A program made the translations under genes and the position numbers. DNA of 64,000 bases from Tetracentron sinense (taxonomy: Eukaryota > Streptophyta > Magnoliopsida > Trochodendrales > Trochodendraceae): assembly GCA_015143295.1 (NCBI GenBank), contig CM026573.1, positions 4,189,950 to 4,253,949 on the forward strand, in the 5' to 3' direction. The notes below the pieces were generated by a model, which did no database searches, was not told the DNA's origin, and was given only the letters and a program-made list of their open reading frames with translations. Position 1 is the first letter of the stretch. Each line of letters begins with the position of its first letter. Of this stretch, positions 34,404 through 46,030 are shown piece by piece.

Positions 34404-34690
34404 GTATCTGGATTAGTGCTTTGCTCGTAGTGCTTTGCTCATAGTGTTTTGCTCATGGTGCTTGCTCGTAGTTCTTTGCTCATAGTGTTTTGCTCATGGT
34501 GCTTGCTTGTAGTGCTTTGCTCATAGTGAACGCTCGTGGTGCTTTACTCGTAGTGTTTGCTCGTGGTGCTTGCTCGTGGTGATTAGCTCGTAGTGCTTTG
34601 ATCGTAGTGCTCTATTCGTAGTGCCTATTCGTTGTGCTTTGATCGTAGCGCTCTACTCATAGTGTTCTGCTCGTAGTGCTTTGATCAAAA
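34404..34690. repeat. Degenerate tandem repeats of TAGTGCTTTGCTCG type
   Basis: About 18-20 imperfect units of 12-18 bp (for example GCTCGTAGTGCTT, GCTCATAGTGTTTT, GATCGTAGTGCT) follow gag-pol in the Tat 3' spacer. Long non-coding spacers with such repeats are common in Tat elements. Confidence 0.85.
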
Positions 34691-35007
34691 TAGTTTATTT
34701 AGTGTGCAACAGTTATAATTTTCACGGGTATTCAAACATTCACATAGCGAAGTACCGCATTAACATCGGTACTGTGGACTGTGAAAAATCATTCAACTAC
34801 TCATGTTGTGTTTTTTTTCCTTATTTTGTGTGCATACGTTGTGCTACGCTACGAGGTGAAAAGAAGTGCAAACATAAGAAAAAGGAGCGATCTATTCATA
34901 TCAAAGACCCATCTCTGGGTAATTACAGTAACGAACTCCTGTGAGGGGGAAAGAGAAGAATTTACATCATCAGAGAAGAGAAGCAAAATGTAAAGAGGAG
35001 CAGCAGG

Positions 35008-37482
35008 TCAGACGAGCTCAGGATCAGCATCTATCGTCGTTGCAGCAGGGGCAGGAGTAGAGGCTTCAGCAGTTGGGGTGTCCGCTGAAGTAGCTTCATC
35101 GGCAGCAGCGGGAAGTTCGGGAGCAGCTGGCTCGGAGTGTGGCTCAGCAGGAAGGAGTGCAGGACCTTCAAGAGAGTGAGGTTGCTCGACGCCTTGGACC
35201 TCGGGCTCGTTGTCAAGCTCGATCAGTTCTTTGCTCTGAAGCTCGGAGAACGTGGTGGCGTCCTCTTCGTTGTCTTCCTTCAGGCGGCCTTATTGGCGGA
35301 GTGATTCGAGAACCTCCTTCTCAGTCTCAGCCCAATCCTCATCCAAGAGCGTGTCCAGCTGAGACTGATAATGTTGCTGCAGTCTCAGGGTCACGGACCT
35401 CTCGGTGTCCTCTTGAGCTTTCTTGGCCTCATCGAGCTCCTCCGCCAGTGCTGCCCTGGCTGCCTCAGTCTCCTCCAGCTGTCTGCCCAAAACTTGGGAG
35501 ACGTGCTCCAGCTCGCTGATGCGTAGAACAGCATTCTCAACCTCCTGCTTGGCCTTCTTCTCGGCCTCCTTTGCTGACCGTGTCTCAGCCTCAGCTTTTT
35601 CTTTTGCCTTGGTGGCAGCTTGCAACTTCACCTCAGCGCGAACAGCGTCGGCTTTGGCTTGAGACAGATCAAAGTCTGTCTTGTGGCTCTTTTCGACAAG
35701 AGTCTGCTCCAACGTCTCAGTCCTACCTTTCCAGTAGTCGATCCCGTCTCGCAGGTGATTGTAGCTATATTGGCTACGATCACAGAGCTCTTGCACGAGC
35801 ACGTTCATCTGCAAGGAAGAGTCCGGGCGTTAGCACAACGAGGAGTAATATTTCAGCAGTAGAATAAGGACAAGAGGAAGTGAGAAACTTACTGTCGCCA
35901 TAGACTGGCAGGCGGCGTAGGACAGATCGGACAGGTGGAGTCCGCAGACCTCAGCGACATCCCGGGCAACCTCATCGCGTGAGTCAGAGCTCGGGCAGTC
36001 TTTTCCGAACTCTTCGCCGAGTCGTTCACAGACGGTATCCTGAACCGAGAGAAGTCGGGCGACCAGTTCGGAACGAAGGACGGTAGCATACGAGCTGGGA
36101 GACTCGTTGTGCCAGCTTCCGTTGCGGCCAGGGCGACGACAGCAGAGCTCGTGCTGGCTGGGGCAGTTGCAGCTCGAGAGGGGCCAGGCGCCGAGCTGGA
36201 TTCGGGCACTGCCGTTGTCACCTCTGCTCCTGGACTTGATGGAGGAGCGGCAGAGGTGGAGGGGGGAGCAGCAATGGCTGCATTCTCTTTCTCCAGGCGT
36301 TTGTCCGCCTTTGCTTTCTTTCTGGCCTCGTACTCGGCCTGGGTGGGCATTTTTCTCTTCGGGTCAGCAGTCGTTGTACCCTTGGAAGGAGGATTCTTCC
36401 TCTTCTTCAACGGTGGTGGCGGTGGTGGCAGTTGAACTGAAGGGCGGGCAGACCTTGGCTTCCTGCTCAGTGGAGGTGGAGCTGTGCCGGCCATGTCTTC
36501 TTCTTCTTCGGCTGGTATAGTTGCTGGTGAAGGCGCGGAAGTGGAAGCACCTGGTTGCTGTTGCTGGTGCTGTTGTTGTGGTTGTTGTTGAGCAATTGCT
36601 GGAGTGCTGGAGGAGACCCGCGTGTCAGGCTCGAGTGGTTTCCACCGGATGTATTCCCCACCTCGAGCACGACAGATACCGGTAAGGAGGCCTTCTTCTT
36701 CTGGGGCCAACTTCTTGTATGAGATTTTCTTTGCGTCAGCTGCACACAGGAAAACAGAATGAGTACAACGGGAGATAGCAGGACGAAAGCATACAACGTA
36801 CAACGAGAACAGAGTCGGGACAATGGTGCACAACGGACAACGGGCGACTATAGTGGTATACCTGCTTCGGCTCGGAAGACGTTGGCGACCGTGGAATTCT
36901 CTGCCTTCCAGCCTCCCGAGACAACGAAAGGAGTGGCTTTCCATTTTCTTTCTCTATCGAGAATGCCTGAGACGAGCTCTGGATATCGAGGTTTCTTGTT
37001 CCACGAGTAGTAGGAGAACAAACCATCGTCATTGCCTCGGCATCTGACAGCATGGCAGAAGTGGAATAGGTGCCTAGCCTCTATTGGGTATCCGTCCTTG
37101 ATGAATTTGATCATCATGGACATGTATTTGTGGAAGCTCGGGTGCATTTGTCCCGGTGCGAGTTGCAGGGTGGATAGAACTTCATCCAGGACGGGTGGAG
37201 AGGGAAGCGGAGGCCAGCCTCAAGCTGGGAGAGATAGACAACGGTACAAGCAGAACGCCTATCGATGATAGCGTCATCACGCTTGAAGTGGAGATTGACG
37301 TTGGAAGGGAAGTCGAAACTTTCCCTATAATGGTTCAGATGTGCCAACTGGTGCTGGCGCAGAGATGAAGATTTTTCAATGTAGGCACCATGAGGTGCGC
37401 TACCTGTGCAACTGGCCTCATCATCGGTAGGGCCTCTAACTTCCTCTAACCTAGCGGGTTCTACGGGAATGATGGCAGACAT
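35008..37482 (-). pseudogene. Tat antisense ORF, spliced (Transposase_28/PF04195-like N-terminus, coiled-coil C-terminus)
   Basis: It reads opposite to gag-pol. Segment 1 (37482 to about 36861) starts MSAIIPVEPARLEEVRG and has GLRFPLHP and QMHPSFHKYMSMMIKF, as in the putative gypsy-type transposon domain of Tat antisense ORFs. A frame change near 37200 shows a one-base indel. A GTATAC donor follows at 36860 and an acceptor TGTGCAG near 36743. Segment 2 runs to a GTAAGT donor near 35892: low-complexity Pro/Ser/Gln, with basic patches such as KKRKNPP. After the acceptor TTGCAG near 35811, segment 3 is a heptad-rich coiled coil (for example AKEKAEAETRSAKEAEKKAK). A TAA at 35290 interrupts it, and the frame would otherwise end at 35008. 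Role in the family is unknown. Confidence 0.75.
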
Positions 37483-38099
37483 AGTGATTGGAAGAAACAG
37501 TGAAAAGGGGCAAGGACAGTAAACGGAGCAACAAAGTGTACACAGAGCAGAATCACTCCAAGAACCAGAGGAAAGAGAAAATGAGAAACAGTAAGAAATA
37601 ATAAGAGAAAAGGGGCAAAGAACGTACCGAATAGAAGACGACTGAGAGAGATTGTTGAGAGCTTGAGGAAGATGAACTTTCGGTTGAGAAGAGAATTCGG
37701 CAGAGTAACAGTGCTTGAAGGAACAGGGTGAAAGAGAAGGAGGATTCGATGAGATTTTATAAGCATCTCAGATTTGTGAAAGTAGACCACTACCCTTCAT
37801 CTGAGCCGTACACCTGTATCAACAGAAATAAGAGCAGTGGCAAGATCGTCTTTTCACCAAAAGAGAGTAACCGTCAGAGTCATTAAAGCGTTTTGAAATT
37901 CAAAACGGCGATAATGACAGCCTGTTCGCATTGAAGAGACGTGACGGTTCGCACGCGTAACCAGCTGGCGTGAATGGTCAACCTTCCCAGCGAGCGTTTA
38001 AAGCATGCAATGTTTCGTCTTCCGGAGCAGTGCCAGGTATGATCTTTTGTCCGTTTATGACGCTTGGAACTACGTTCCAAGCATCATAAATGGGCAAAT
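37483..38099. other. Tat 3' untranslated spacer and polypurine region
   Basis: This contains the presumed promoter and leader of the antisense ORF. At the LTR junction a purine-rich AAATGGGCAAAT ends at 38099, the likely polypurine tract for plus-strand priming. Confidence 0.5.
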
Positions 38100-38998
38100 T
38101 GTAACGGATAAAATTCGTAAAATCAACTCAGCGTTGGAGAACGAGCTCGTTTTTGTCGTTTTGTTCACGAAAGTGACACGTGGACACGAGTTGGGGTCAC
38201 GTGCTTAAAATAGAGGGGTTACACGTTGTCTGATGCACAACGATCCCGTTGTGCGCATTACGACGTCTTTGTTCTCTTGCAGAACGATGTTTCCGTTGTG
38301 GCTCTGACAACGTGCTCGTTGTCTGAAGCACAACGTGAACGTTGTACTCAAGACAACGTCTTTGTCGTTACGCGAACAACGAGTCCGTTGTCTCACCGAC
38401 AACGATGTCGTGCTGTGTTTTAAGGCATCTACACCGTAACCGAGCTTGAGTTAACAACGAGACCGACTCGTAGGAGGAAGTGATCAGGAGGCGATCCATA
38501 ATTCCGACAGGCGTGCCGAACGCGCCGTTTCGTGCCGAAAGCACTGTCTTGGCATTTAATGCTGGTCACTTCTGCGTACCGTCCGATCCCGTCCGATTGG
38601 ACTTATAGGAGGCTCTCACGTGTGATGCAACCGGCGGCAGATATGTCTAAGATATTTGGCAATGAGTGCAAATACACGTGGCATGGACACCTATGGCCAT
38701 CTATGGTCATCGATGGCCATACCAACCTTACCCTATAAAAACCCCGTGATTTTTAGTGCACAGGACAGTTGTTCATCGATCCAGACCTGAGAATACACGT
38801 TTTCAGTGCTTCCAGTGCCTTGCGTAATTTTCAGTGACTGTTCTAGTGTTTACTGTTCATCATCTTCTACACCTACTGACTTTATCATCGGAGTACAGGT
38901 CAAGGTGCCACACCCTCCACTCCAACCTTCTACCGGTATACCAGAGCGTGGGAGGAGCTGCTGCTGACGCGTGTCCTTTCCGGTATTTTCCCCTCACA
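38100..38998 (+). repeat. 3' LTR of the Tat element
   Basis: Same length and ends as the 5' LTR, offset 10,804. About 12 base differences, all transitions. The TATA box equivalent is at 38734-38741, so this LTR can drive transcription rightwards into the LINE and beyond. Confidence 0.95.
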
Positions 38999-40138
38999 TT
39001 AGCAAAGACAAAATCCAAAGATTCTGGTTAGGAATGGGAACTTTCAGTCGATGGCAACGGATTATATATGAAAAGGAAATTGAGTTTTGCAATAGATGCC
39101 ACAAACTTGGCCATGAAGCAACTCGGTGTAAATCTCTTCAGAAAACTAGCACTACAGAACCGAAGATAGCTTCCAAGAAGGTATTGCATCCGGAGGCCAC
39201 TACAGCAAACTTCAATGCAACAAAACATCCAACAGAACCCACGCATATATGGGTTGCTAAAGCTTTTGGAAAGAGTATGCAACACCAGAAAAAGAATGTT
39301 TCTTCGACCCAAGAGGAGTTCCAAGCTAATCCCAGTTTGGTTTTAGAAGTTTCTAACAAATATAATTCTATTGGAAACGATGATATACCCAAAGACTCTT
39401 CATTAGGACTAACTAAAGGATTGGAACCAGAAAATCAGCTATTAGAAACAAAGGATTGTCCTATGATTCAGAATTACAAGACTGGTGAACCTGCAGATCG
39501 TGAAAAATTCATTGAAGATATTTCATTACCTCATGTGGCATCTATTGATCAGCAGAAAAAAACTCCGGAAACAACTTCCCTCTTCGAGTCCTTCATAACA
39601 ACAGATGTTGAGGATTCTAAAGAATCTGATGCCGAAGCTGAACCTAATCAAGTGATTATAAGGCATGCAAACCTTGAGGATCTTCATCTAGTTAATTCGG
39701 AACTCAGAATGGCCGAGATACAATATGGGACCAGATCTTACTCTCACAATTCTATGGATGTTAACTCAGGTACTCTTATAGAACACAGCCCTACAGAAAT
39801 CAATGTCCCTCTTATCCCAAACTTAAGAATCCTTCTACAATGTGCTCAGGTAAGCATTCGAAAAAAAAGAAATCTGATTCTGATATTTTATGGTTCTCTT
39901 CCTCTTCAACAGAATTCCATGATGACCTAGCTCATCCCATATTTGAGGAGAAAGATAACTTCATTGAAAACTCTAAAGAGTTTTTAGACAGATTATCTAA
40001 ATTCAATTTCTGTCTAGATAACAAAGATGAAAGGGGAAATAATAAAAAGATGAAAAAATATATTCCCCCTTCGTCCATATATAATCACAAGATCTAGAGT
40101 TGCTGCTTCAGTAATAGAAGCAAATTCCCCAGTTTTTA

Positions 40139-43100
40139 ATGTCTAGTTTCTTATCTTGGAACATTAGGAGGGTGGGTAATTTAGCCTCTAAGGCCAAACT
40201 CAAAAAGATGATTGAGATTTATAATATTTCAATGATTGCATTAATGGAATCTATGCAACCTACTGATAAACTTAAACCTCTATGCAAAATGCTGGGTCTA
40301 TATGATTTTTTAGCTCATCCGAAAATTTGGCTTTTGTGGAAAGGTTCTATCAAAGTTTCTCTTATTGCTTCGTTGGATCAAACGCTTAGAGTGGATATTA
40401 CTGTTGAAGGATTTGATGCTATTCGATGTGTTTATGTGTATGCTAAATGTCTCAGGGAGGATAGACAGATTTTATGGAATGACCTTGCTATTATTCTATC
40501 TTCTTATGATGAGCCTCTTCTCATAGCTGGAGACTTTAATGCCATTGCATCTTCCAATGAGAAACTGGGTGGTCGAGTTGCTAACATACGATCAATAGAA
40601 GATTTTGGTTTGTTTATTAATGAACTTGGTCTTATTGATGTGGGCTTTTTAGGAAACAAATTCGCATGGTGTAACAATCAAAAAGGGAACAACATAATTT
40701 ATGTTAGACTCGACAGGATAATGTATAATGCTGCTTGGGAATTTAAATTTCCAAATTCTCAAGTTACTCACTTGTCTTGGCTGAACTCAAATCATGCTCC
40801 TCTCCTGCTTAATTTTAGAGTGGATTCTGCTCGCTGTCCTTCTCCTTTCCGGTTCCAAAAGATGTGGATCTCTCATGCAGGGTTTAAAAGGTTAGTAGAA
40901 GAATTGTGGAATTTGCCTGTTTCAGCTAACCCCATATTATATTTTTTTATTAAGGTTAAAAGACTCAAGGCTTCTCTTAAGGTGTGGAATAAGGAGGTCT
41001 TTGAGAATATTTTTTTAAAGATTAAAGATCTAGAGGAAAGAATTTGTGTAGCTGAAATTTCTCTTTAGGATTGCTGGGATGACAATCAGGAAAATGCTCT
41101 TTTCTCTCTTAAAGATGAGCTTCAAAAAGTTCTTATTCAAGAAGAGATTTTCTAGAGGCAAAAATCTCGTATTAAATGGTTGAATGAGGGGGATAATAAC
41201 ACTAAATATTTTCATGCTGTTGTTAACCAAAGAAGGAAAAAAAAATAGTATCCAAAAAATAAATAACTCTCAGGGTATTTGGATAGATGACTCTCAAGGC
41301 ATTGCTTCATAGGCGATTGGGTATTTTCATGATCTTGTGTCTTCAGATAACTGTTCAATTGAGGGTCAAATTCTTACTCATATTCCTTCTCTGGTCTCGG
41401 TGGAAGATAATGATTATTTGGTTTATTCTCCTTCTTTGGAAGAGATTTAGAAAGTGGTATTTAGCATGGATGCTGATAGTGCTCTGAGTCCGGATAGCTA
41501 TGATAGTCATTTTTATAAAGAATGCTGGGATATTATAAATGAAGATTTGTTGAATGTTGTGACTCAATTTTTCTATGATCCCCATATTCCTAAATCTATT
41601 AATGCTACTGCAATAGCATTAATTACCAAATGTGATTACCCAGCTACTTTTGCTGATTACCGTCCTATCAGTCTTTGCAATTTCTTGTACAAGATTTTCT
41701 CTAGAATTCTTGCTGATTGCCTTGGAAAAATTCTTCCAAAGATTATTTCAGAGGAACAAAGTGCTTTTGTCCAAGGTAGAAATATTACGGAAAACATCAC
41801 AATTGCTCAAGAAATGGTCCATGAAATTGATAGGAAAACTTTTGTAGGAAATGTAATTATCAAGTTGGATATGGCTAAAGCCTTTGACTGAATGGAGTGG
41901 AATTTTATTCTGGTAGTTCTCCAAAAGTTTGAGTTTTGTGAAGACTTTATCAAACTCATAAAGGGCTGCCTTTATACTCAATGCTTTTCCATCATTATTA
42001 ATGGTTCTTTGCATGGTTTCTTCCAAAGTTCGAGAGGCTTAAGGCAGGGAGACCCTCTATCTCCAGCCCTCTTTATTCTGGCTGAAGATGTTCTTAGTAT
42101 AGGCCTTAAAGATATTTTGTCAAATCAAGCTTGCGCCTACAATATTGGGAGGTATGGCTTTCCGATTTCCCACCTCTTATTTGCTGATGATACTCTAATT
42201 TTTTGTAATTGCAAAAGTAAAAATTTGAAGAACATTACTGATTTTCTAAAGTTATATGAAGCTTCTTCTAGACAAAAAATTAATTTCCATTCACTTATCT
42301 TGGTGTGCCTCTATTCAAAGGCAGGCAGAAAAGGTCTTACTTTATTCCTTTGATTGAGAAAATCTAGAGGCGAATTTCTGGTTGGTCTGGGAAGCTTCTC
42401 TCAGCAAGAGGGCAGTTGATTCTCATTAAACATGTTTGTCTTCCATACCTGCTTATATTCTATCGAGTATTCATGTTCCTTCTAGCATCAACTCTTCCAT
42501 TGATTCTTCCATTGCAAAAATTTTTGGGAATAATTCGAATATCTCTAAAAGGAGACATTGGGTCAGCTGGAAAAAAATGTTCTCTTCCTCATTTTGAAGG
42601 TGGTTTGGGAATTAGAAAAATGTCAGAGTTTTCTTCAGCTTTCAGAGTTAAACAGGCTTGGAATATTTATACCTCAGAAAGCCTCTGGGCTTGGTTCTAT
42701 AAAGCTAAATATAGTATCATTCATGTGTGGAATGCATTGCCTAACCGGGGAGCTTTAAAATTATGGAGAGATATTTGTGGAGTTTTTCAGTTTATGCTGT
42801 CTAACTCTATTGTGCTTATTGGGAATGGTTCTTCAGTCAACTTTTGGTTTGATCATTGGTGTGGGGAAGAAGCTCTTATTAATGACGCCATAACCCCTCC
42901 TTCTATTAGCCCAAATATTGGGAACATCCTTGATTCAGATGGTAACTGGAATCTTTCTCAGGTGAGTCACTTTTTGATGCCTTCTTCTATAGATAATATT
43001 AAATCTGGAGGGTTTGCTATCTAAAAGATGTTTTTATCTGGAATAAGTCATCAGATGGAAAGTTTTCAGTAAAATCAGCTTGGGAATTTCTTAGGGAGAG

Positions 43101-44160
43101 AAATCTTTCTCATGCTTGGTCTTCAGTTTTATGGCATCCTATTGTCCCTTCTAAAATCCAGATATTTTGCTGAAAAATTATGAATAATGCTATTCCAATT
43201 GATTCAACTATTCAAGGTTTGGGTATTCCAATGGTTAGTAGATGTTGCTGTTGTGATAATGCTAGGATGGAAAACGCCTCTCATTTGTTTATTAGAAGTG
43301 ATATTGCTATTGGGGCTCTGGAATTTTTCTCTAATTGTTGTCTCATTCCTATTTATCCTCGGGATAATATTTTTTGTCGCATTAAGAAATGGTATTGAGG
43401 AGCTTCTTTTAGAAAGAATGTTCTTCTCCTCCTTGTTCCAGCTTTGATTTTATGGGAGATATGGCTCGAGAGGTGTAGAAGAAAATATGATTCCAAGAAG
43501 AGAAGATATATTAGTCTGATGCACAATATTAAGAGAACAATTTTGGATATTAGTTCTTATTATACCAAGAATGATCTGGACTTGTCTCCCATTTTTGGAA
43601 TGGTTCATCATATTCATTCTTCTTTTCACCTAGTGTTAATCAAATGGCTTTACCCTCCTAGAAGTAGAATGAAACTAAATGTTAATGGTGCTTCGAGAGG
43701 TAATCCAGGGATATATATCTAGTGGTGGAGGTGTTATCAGAGATTATAATGGAGACATTGTGGCTTGTTTTTTTTCTCCTATTATGGTATTTGCAGCAAT
43801 AACTTGGCGGAGGCTCAGGCTCTTCTTGATGGCCTTTTGTTATGTCATCATCATGGGATTAATAATATGGATATTGAGTTTGATTCTAAAATTCTGGTTG
43901 ACACGTGGAATGGAAGAGGTACTCATTCTTGGCAGAATTGGTATAGGGATAGTAAGATAAAACCTCTTCTTCAGTTTTGATATCCCTTTAAGCATGTGTT
44001 TAGAGAAGCTAACTATGTAGCGAATGGTCTAGCTAATCTTGGATGCGATCTGATGGAGTCTAAATCTTTCTCTTCTTCTGACAATATTCCAGCCAAGATT
44101 ATTTCATTAAATCTAATGGATAAAATGGGTATTGACAATATCAGAATGGTTAAGATTTAA
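40139..44160 (+). pseudogene. LINE ORF2 (endonuclease - RT - RNase H), broken
   Basis: The start at 40139 gives MSSFLSWNIRRVGN. Endonuclease motifs are LIAGDFNAIAS, RLDRIMYN and SNHAPLLLNF (40139-41068). Stops or frameshifts occur at about 41067, 41155, 41245, 41448, 41889, 42350, 43022, 43172 and 43720. Reverse transcriptase appears at 41454-42300 with YRPISLCNFLYKIFSRIL, QSAFVQGRNI, KLDMAKAFD, GLRQGDPLSPALFILA and LLFADDTLIF. RNase H is at 43670-43980 (NVNGASRGNPG and NNLAEAQALLDGLLL). The frame ends in TAA at 44158-44160. Confidence 0.85.
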
Positions 44161-44189
44161 GCTTGTTTTATTTTTAGTTTTTATTGTCG

Positions 44190-44350
44190 GTTTGTAGGGA
44201 TAAGGTTTATGTCCCCCCCGTTTGTTTTCTTTGCTTGTTTGTAGGGGTAAGATTTTATGCCCCCCCCCCCCCCCCCCCCCCCCCCGCGTTTGTTTTTGTT
44301 TCCCTTTTTCTTGGTTGGTTGTAGGGGTAAGGTTTATGTCCCCCCCATAT
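44190..44350 (+). repeat. LINE 3' UTR tandem repeats with poly-C tracts
   Basis: Three copies of GTAGGG(G)ATAAGGTTTATG-like units (about 44195, 44240 and 44320) are each followed by a C-run. The middle run is 26 C (44260-44285) and the others are 7 and 6. Confidence 0.85.
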
Positions 44351-45055
44351 ATTTTTAATTTTAATAAACCGGTAGGGGTCTGCCAAACCCCCCACTCTCC
44401 CCTGAGTAGCTTTAATTAAAAAAAAAAAAAAACTTATTAAAACCTGAGGCTAATCCATATTGTATGTATAACATGCTAATACTATAGTAGTATAGTAATA
44501 TAGTTTAGTGTCTTTCTAATATAGTAATTTGTAACTATTTTCTTTATTTTATTAAAAAAAATTAATTGAGGCCAAGACGAACTGTGTGTATATATGTGAA
44601 ACAGACTAATAGTGTAGATTCTTCCTAGAATCTTTTAATGTTATACTACTTGTAAGCTGTACCATTTTTCTATTTTGTTTAAAAAAAATCTTGTGATACT
44701 AATACTAACAATTTAATGGTAATAATTGAGGGATGTATTAATACTAATAATCTAACAGTACTATAATTACACCATGTTGCTCTTTGAGTTGCATTGTTGG
44801 TCTCAAATCCAAATAAAGAAAGAGAGTTGTATATCAAGTTGGCAATCAATGTAGTAAAAATTGCTAAAATATGATATTTTTTTACTCTTTCGACCTAAGC
44901 CCTACCCTTGGACCTTGAGGGTAGGGCTTGGTCCTAGCTAGTTCAGGCCCTTCGAAGACTAGGGCCTCACCTTAGTGAATGAGTGTTGAGCCCAGTAAGA
45001 CCAAGGCCCTATCCTTTGACAGCCCTAGTTATAACCGTAGAGGATTTTATTCCAT

Positions 45056-45600
45056 ATAAACTTGGAATCCTCTACGGTTATAACTGGACTCCTTGGAGTC
45101 TAGTTACAACACAAAAACACTCTTTTAAGGAACCAAATCCTCTATTGAAAATCTAGCGGTGCCAAACATCAAGTGAGACCCACCATCATGTGAGCCTTGG
45201 CACTGTTTGATTTTTAATTTGGCGGCCCAACTCTCAATAGTACCTACTATCGAGTTTCAAATCACCTCCCTTTTTATGGGAAGATTAGTGGTTGGTAGGA
45301 ATGGAGTTTTTATTTTCATTATCTACTTAGAATGAGTGATGAATATTTTTCATCCTTATTTTTTAATAGAGCACAATTGTGATGATGATATTGATATGAC
45401 GTATCTTATACATATCATATGATATGACGTATCTCATGCATATCATAACTATACATGTGCTTTATTAATTTTTGGGTTCGTAACTAGTGAGTATACCTCT
45501 CTACTTACCACATCAATCATCAGGAAGGAAAACTTTCCTCTCCGGACTTAATTTCTTAACCACCAACACCCTATCATCTCAGTTAGACATAAAAGACATC
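45056..45600. other. Intergenic, with a partial third fold-back end at about 45068-45115
   Basis: GGAATCCTCTACGGTTATAA, then TGGACTCCTTGGAGTCTAG, repeats the terminal palindrome of the fold-back family with another core word. The rest, to 45600, shows no gene; local GATATGACGTATCT repeats occur near 45400-45450. Confidence 0.5.
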
Positions 45601-46030
45601 TAACTTAATCATAGTAAGTGAAAATTCTCTCACCAAACACGGGCTGAGTAGTGATATAGGTAAACATTCAACTCAATAATATCTCAAGTCTAACAAAATG
45701 AAGAGTTTATATATGAAAAAAAGCTCCAGTTTAAGAGTTACATAAGCACCCCTAAAATATGCCTTATAACATATTTTGAAAATCACAAATAAGAGAAGGA
45801 AAGAGACGTGCATCTTACTTAATCATAGTAAGTGAAAATTCTCTCACCAAACACAGGCTGAGTCATGATTAAGGTAAACATTCCACTCAATAATATCTCA
45901 AGTCTAACAAAATGAAGAGTTTAAATATGAACAAGAGCTCCGGTTTAAGAGTTACATAAGCACCCCTAAAATATGCCTTATAACATGAATATTTTGAAAA
46001 TTACAAAATAAAAGAAGGAAAGAGATGTGC
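45601..46030. repeat. Tandem direct repeat of about 214 bp
   Basis: Two copies (about 45602-45815 and 45816-46030) share long blocks: TCATAGTAAGTGAAAATTCT, CTCAAGTCTAACAAAATGAA and ACCCCTAAAATATGCCTTAT. Identity is about 90%. No coding signal. The hAT element at 46147 sits just downstream. Confidence 0.85.

Larger units (their letters stand above)
27296..38998 (+). mobile_element. Ty3/gypsy Tat-lineage LTR retrotransposon, nearly full length
   Basis: An 11,703-bp element with two 899-bp LTRs and a perfect 5-bp target duplication TTAGC (27291-27295 and 38999-39003). It has a primer-binding site just after the 5' LTR and a single-frame gag-pol. Pol ends in two RNase H-like regions before integrase, and there is no chromodomain. 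The long 3' spacer carries an antisense, spliced ORF. The dual RNase H and the antisense ORF place it in the Tat lineage. I counted 12 differences between the LTRs (about 1.3%), so insertion is recent. Gag-pol carries eight in-frame stops, so it is not autonomous as it stands. Confidence 0.95.
26578..40097 (+). pseudogene. LINE ORF1 (DUF4283-like plus zinc knuckle), interrupted
   Basis: Segments: PLRFSLIAKCSYGRPNLEDI (26868-26930), a frame change, then IRFQNEYDFLAVWMKD, PIWINLPGLPLNFF and LARICVEVDVS ending at 27295. The Tat element cuts here. The frame resumes after the TTAGC duplication with KDKIQRFWLGMG and a CCHC knuckle, CNRCHKLGHEATRC (39090-39131). A long acidic, Ser/Thr-rich tail reaches about 39930. 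A further frameshift leads to a short end at about 40097. In the family, ORF1 is the RNA-binding chaperone of the LINE particle. This copy is dead. Confidence 0.75.
26571..44432 (+). mobile_element. Second LINE (with RNase H), split by the Tat element
   Basis: The left part is about 26571-27295 and the right part 38999-44432. It ends in a poly(A) of 15 (44418-44432). The flanks share AACTTA-type sequence (AACTTAAAA near 26562, AACTTATTAAAA after the tail), a possible imperfect target duplication. It carries a gag-like ORF1, and an ORF2 with endonuclease, reverse transcriptase and RNase H. Confidence 0.82.
26344..45030. mobile_element. Second TAGGGCTGTCAA-ended element, split by a LINE
   Basis: The left part is 26344 to about 26570 and the right part about 44433-45030. 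The ends are TAGGGCTGTCAA and TTGACAGCCCTAG. The flanking duplication is 7 bp with one mismatch (TCATAAC ending at 26343, TTATAAC ending at 45035). The words here are AAGCCCT, GGGCTT and AGGGCC, different from the copy at 25360. Confidence 0.7.
26058..45055. mobile_element. Second fold-back element, split by nested insertions
   Basis: The left body is 26058-26343 and the last bases are at about 45031-45055. The outline matches 24803-25171: AAATCCTCTATGGTTATAG, then CACGTGACCC, CCCTTAACTGTGGTTAAG, GGTGGGTGAACTC, GACACATGGTGACC, and the closing arm ATAACCGTAGAGGATTT. The palindromic core word is ACTCGGGGGAGT instead of ATTTGGCAAAT. The element at 26344-45030 was inserted near its right end. Confidence 0.7.

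Noticed and set aside
34500..34520. CTTGTAGTG as the missing right end of the CACTA element at 11937
   Set aside because: It lies within the degenerate TAGTGCTTTGCTCG repeats of the Tat spacer and lacks the full TTTTCTTGTAGTG end.
35139..36520. Plus-strand frames of 80-137 codons in the Tat 3' spacer
   Set aside because: They are shadows of the antisense coiled-coil/PF04195-like ORF, which has the recognisable composition and splice sites.
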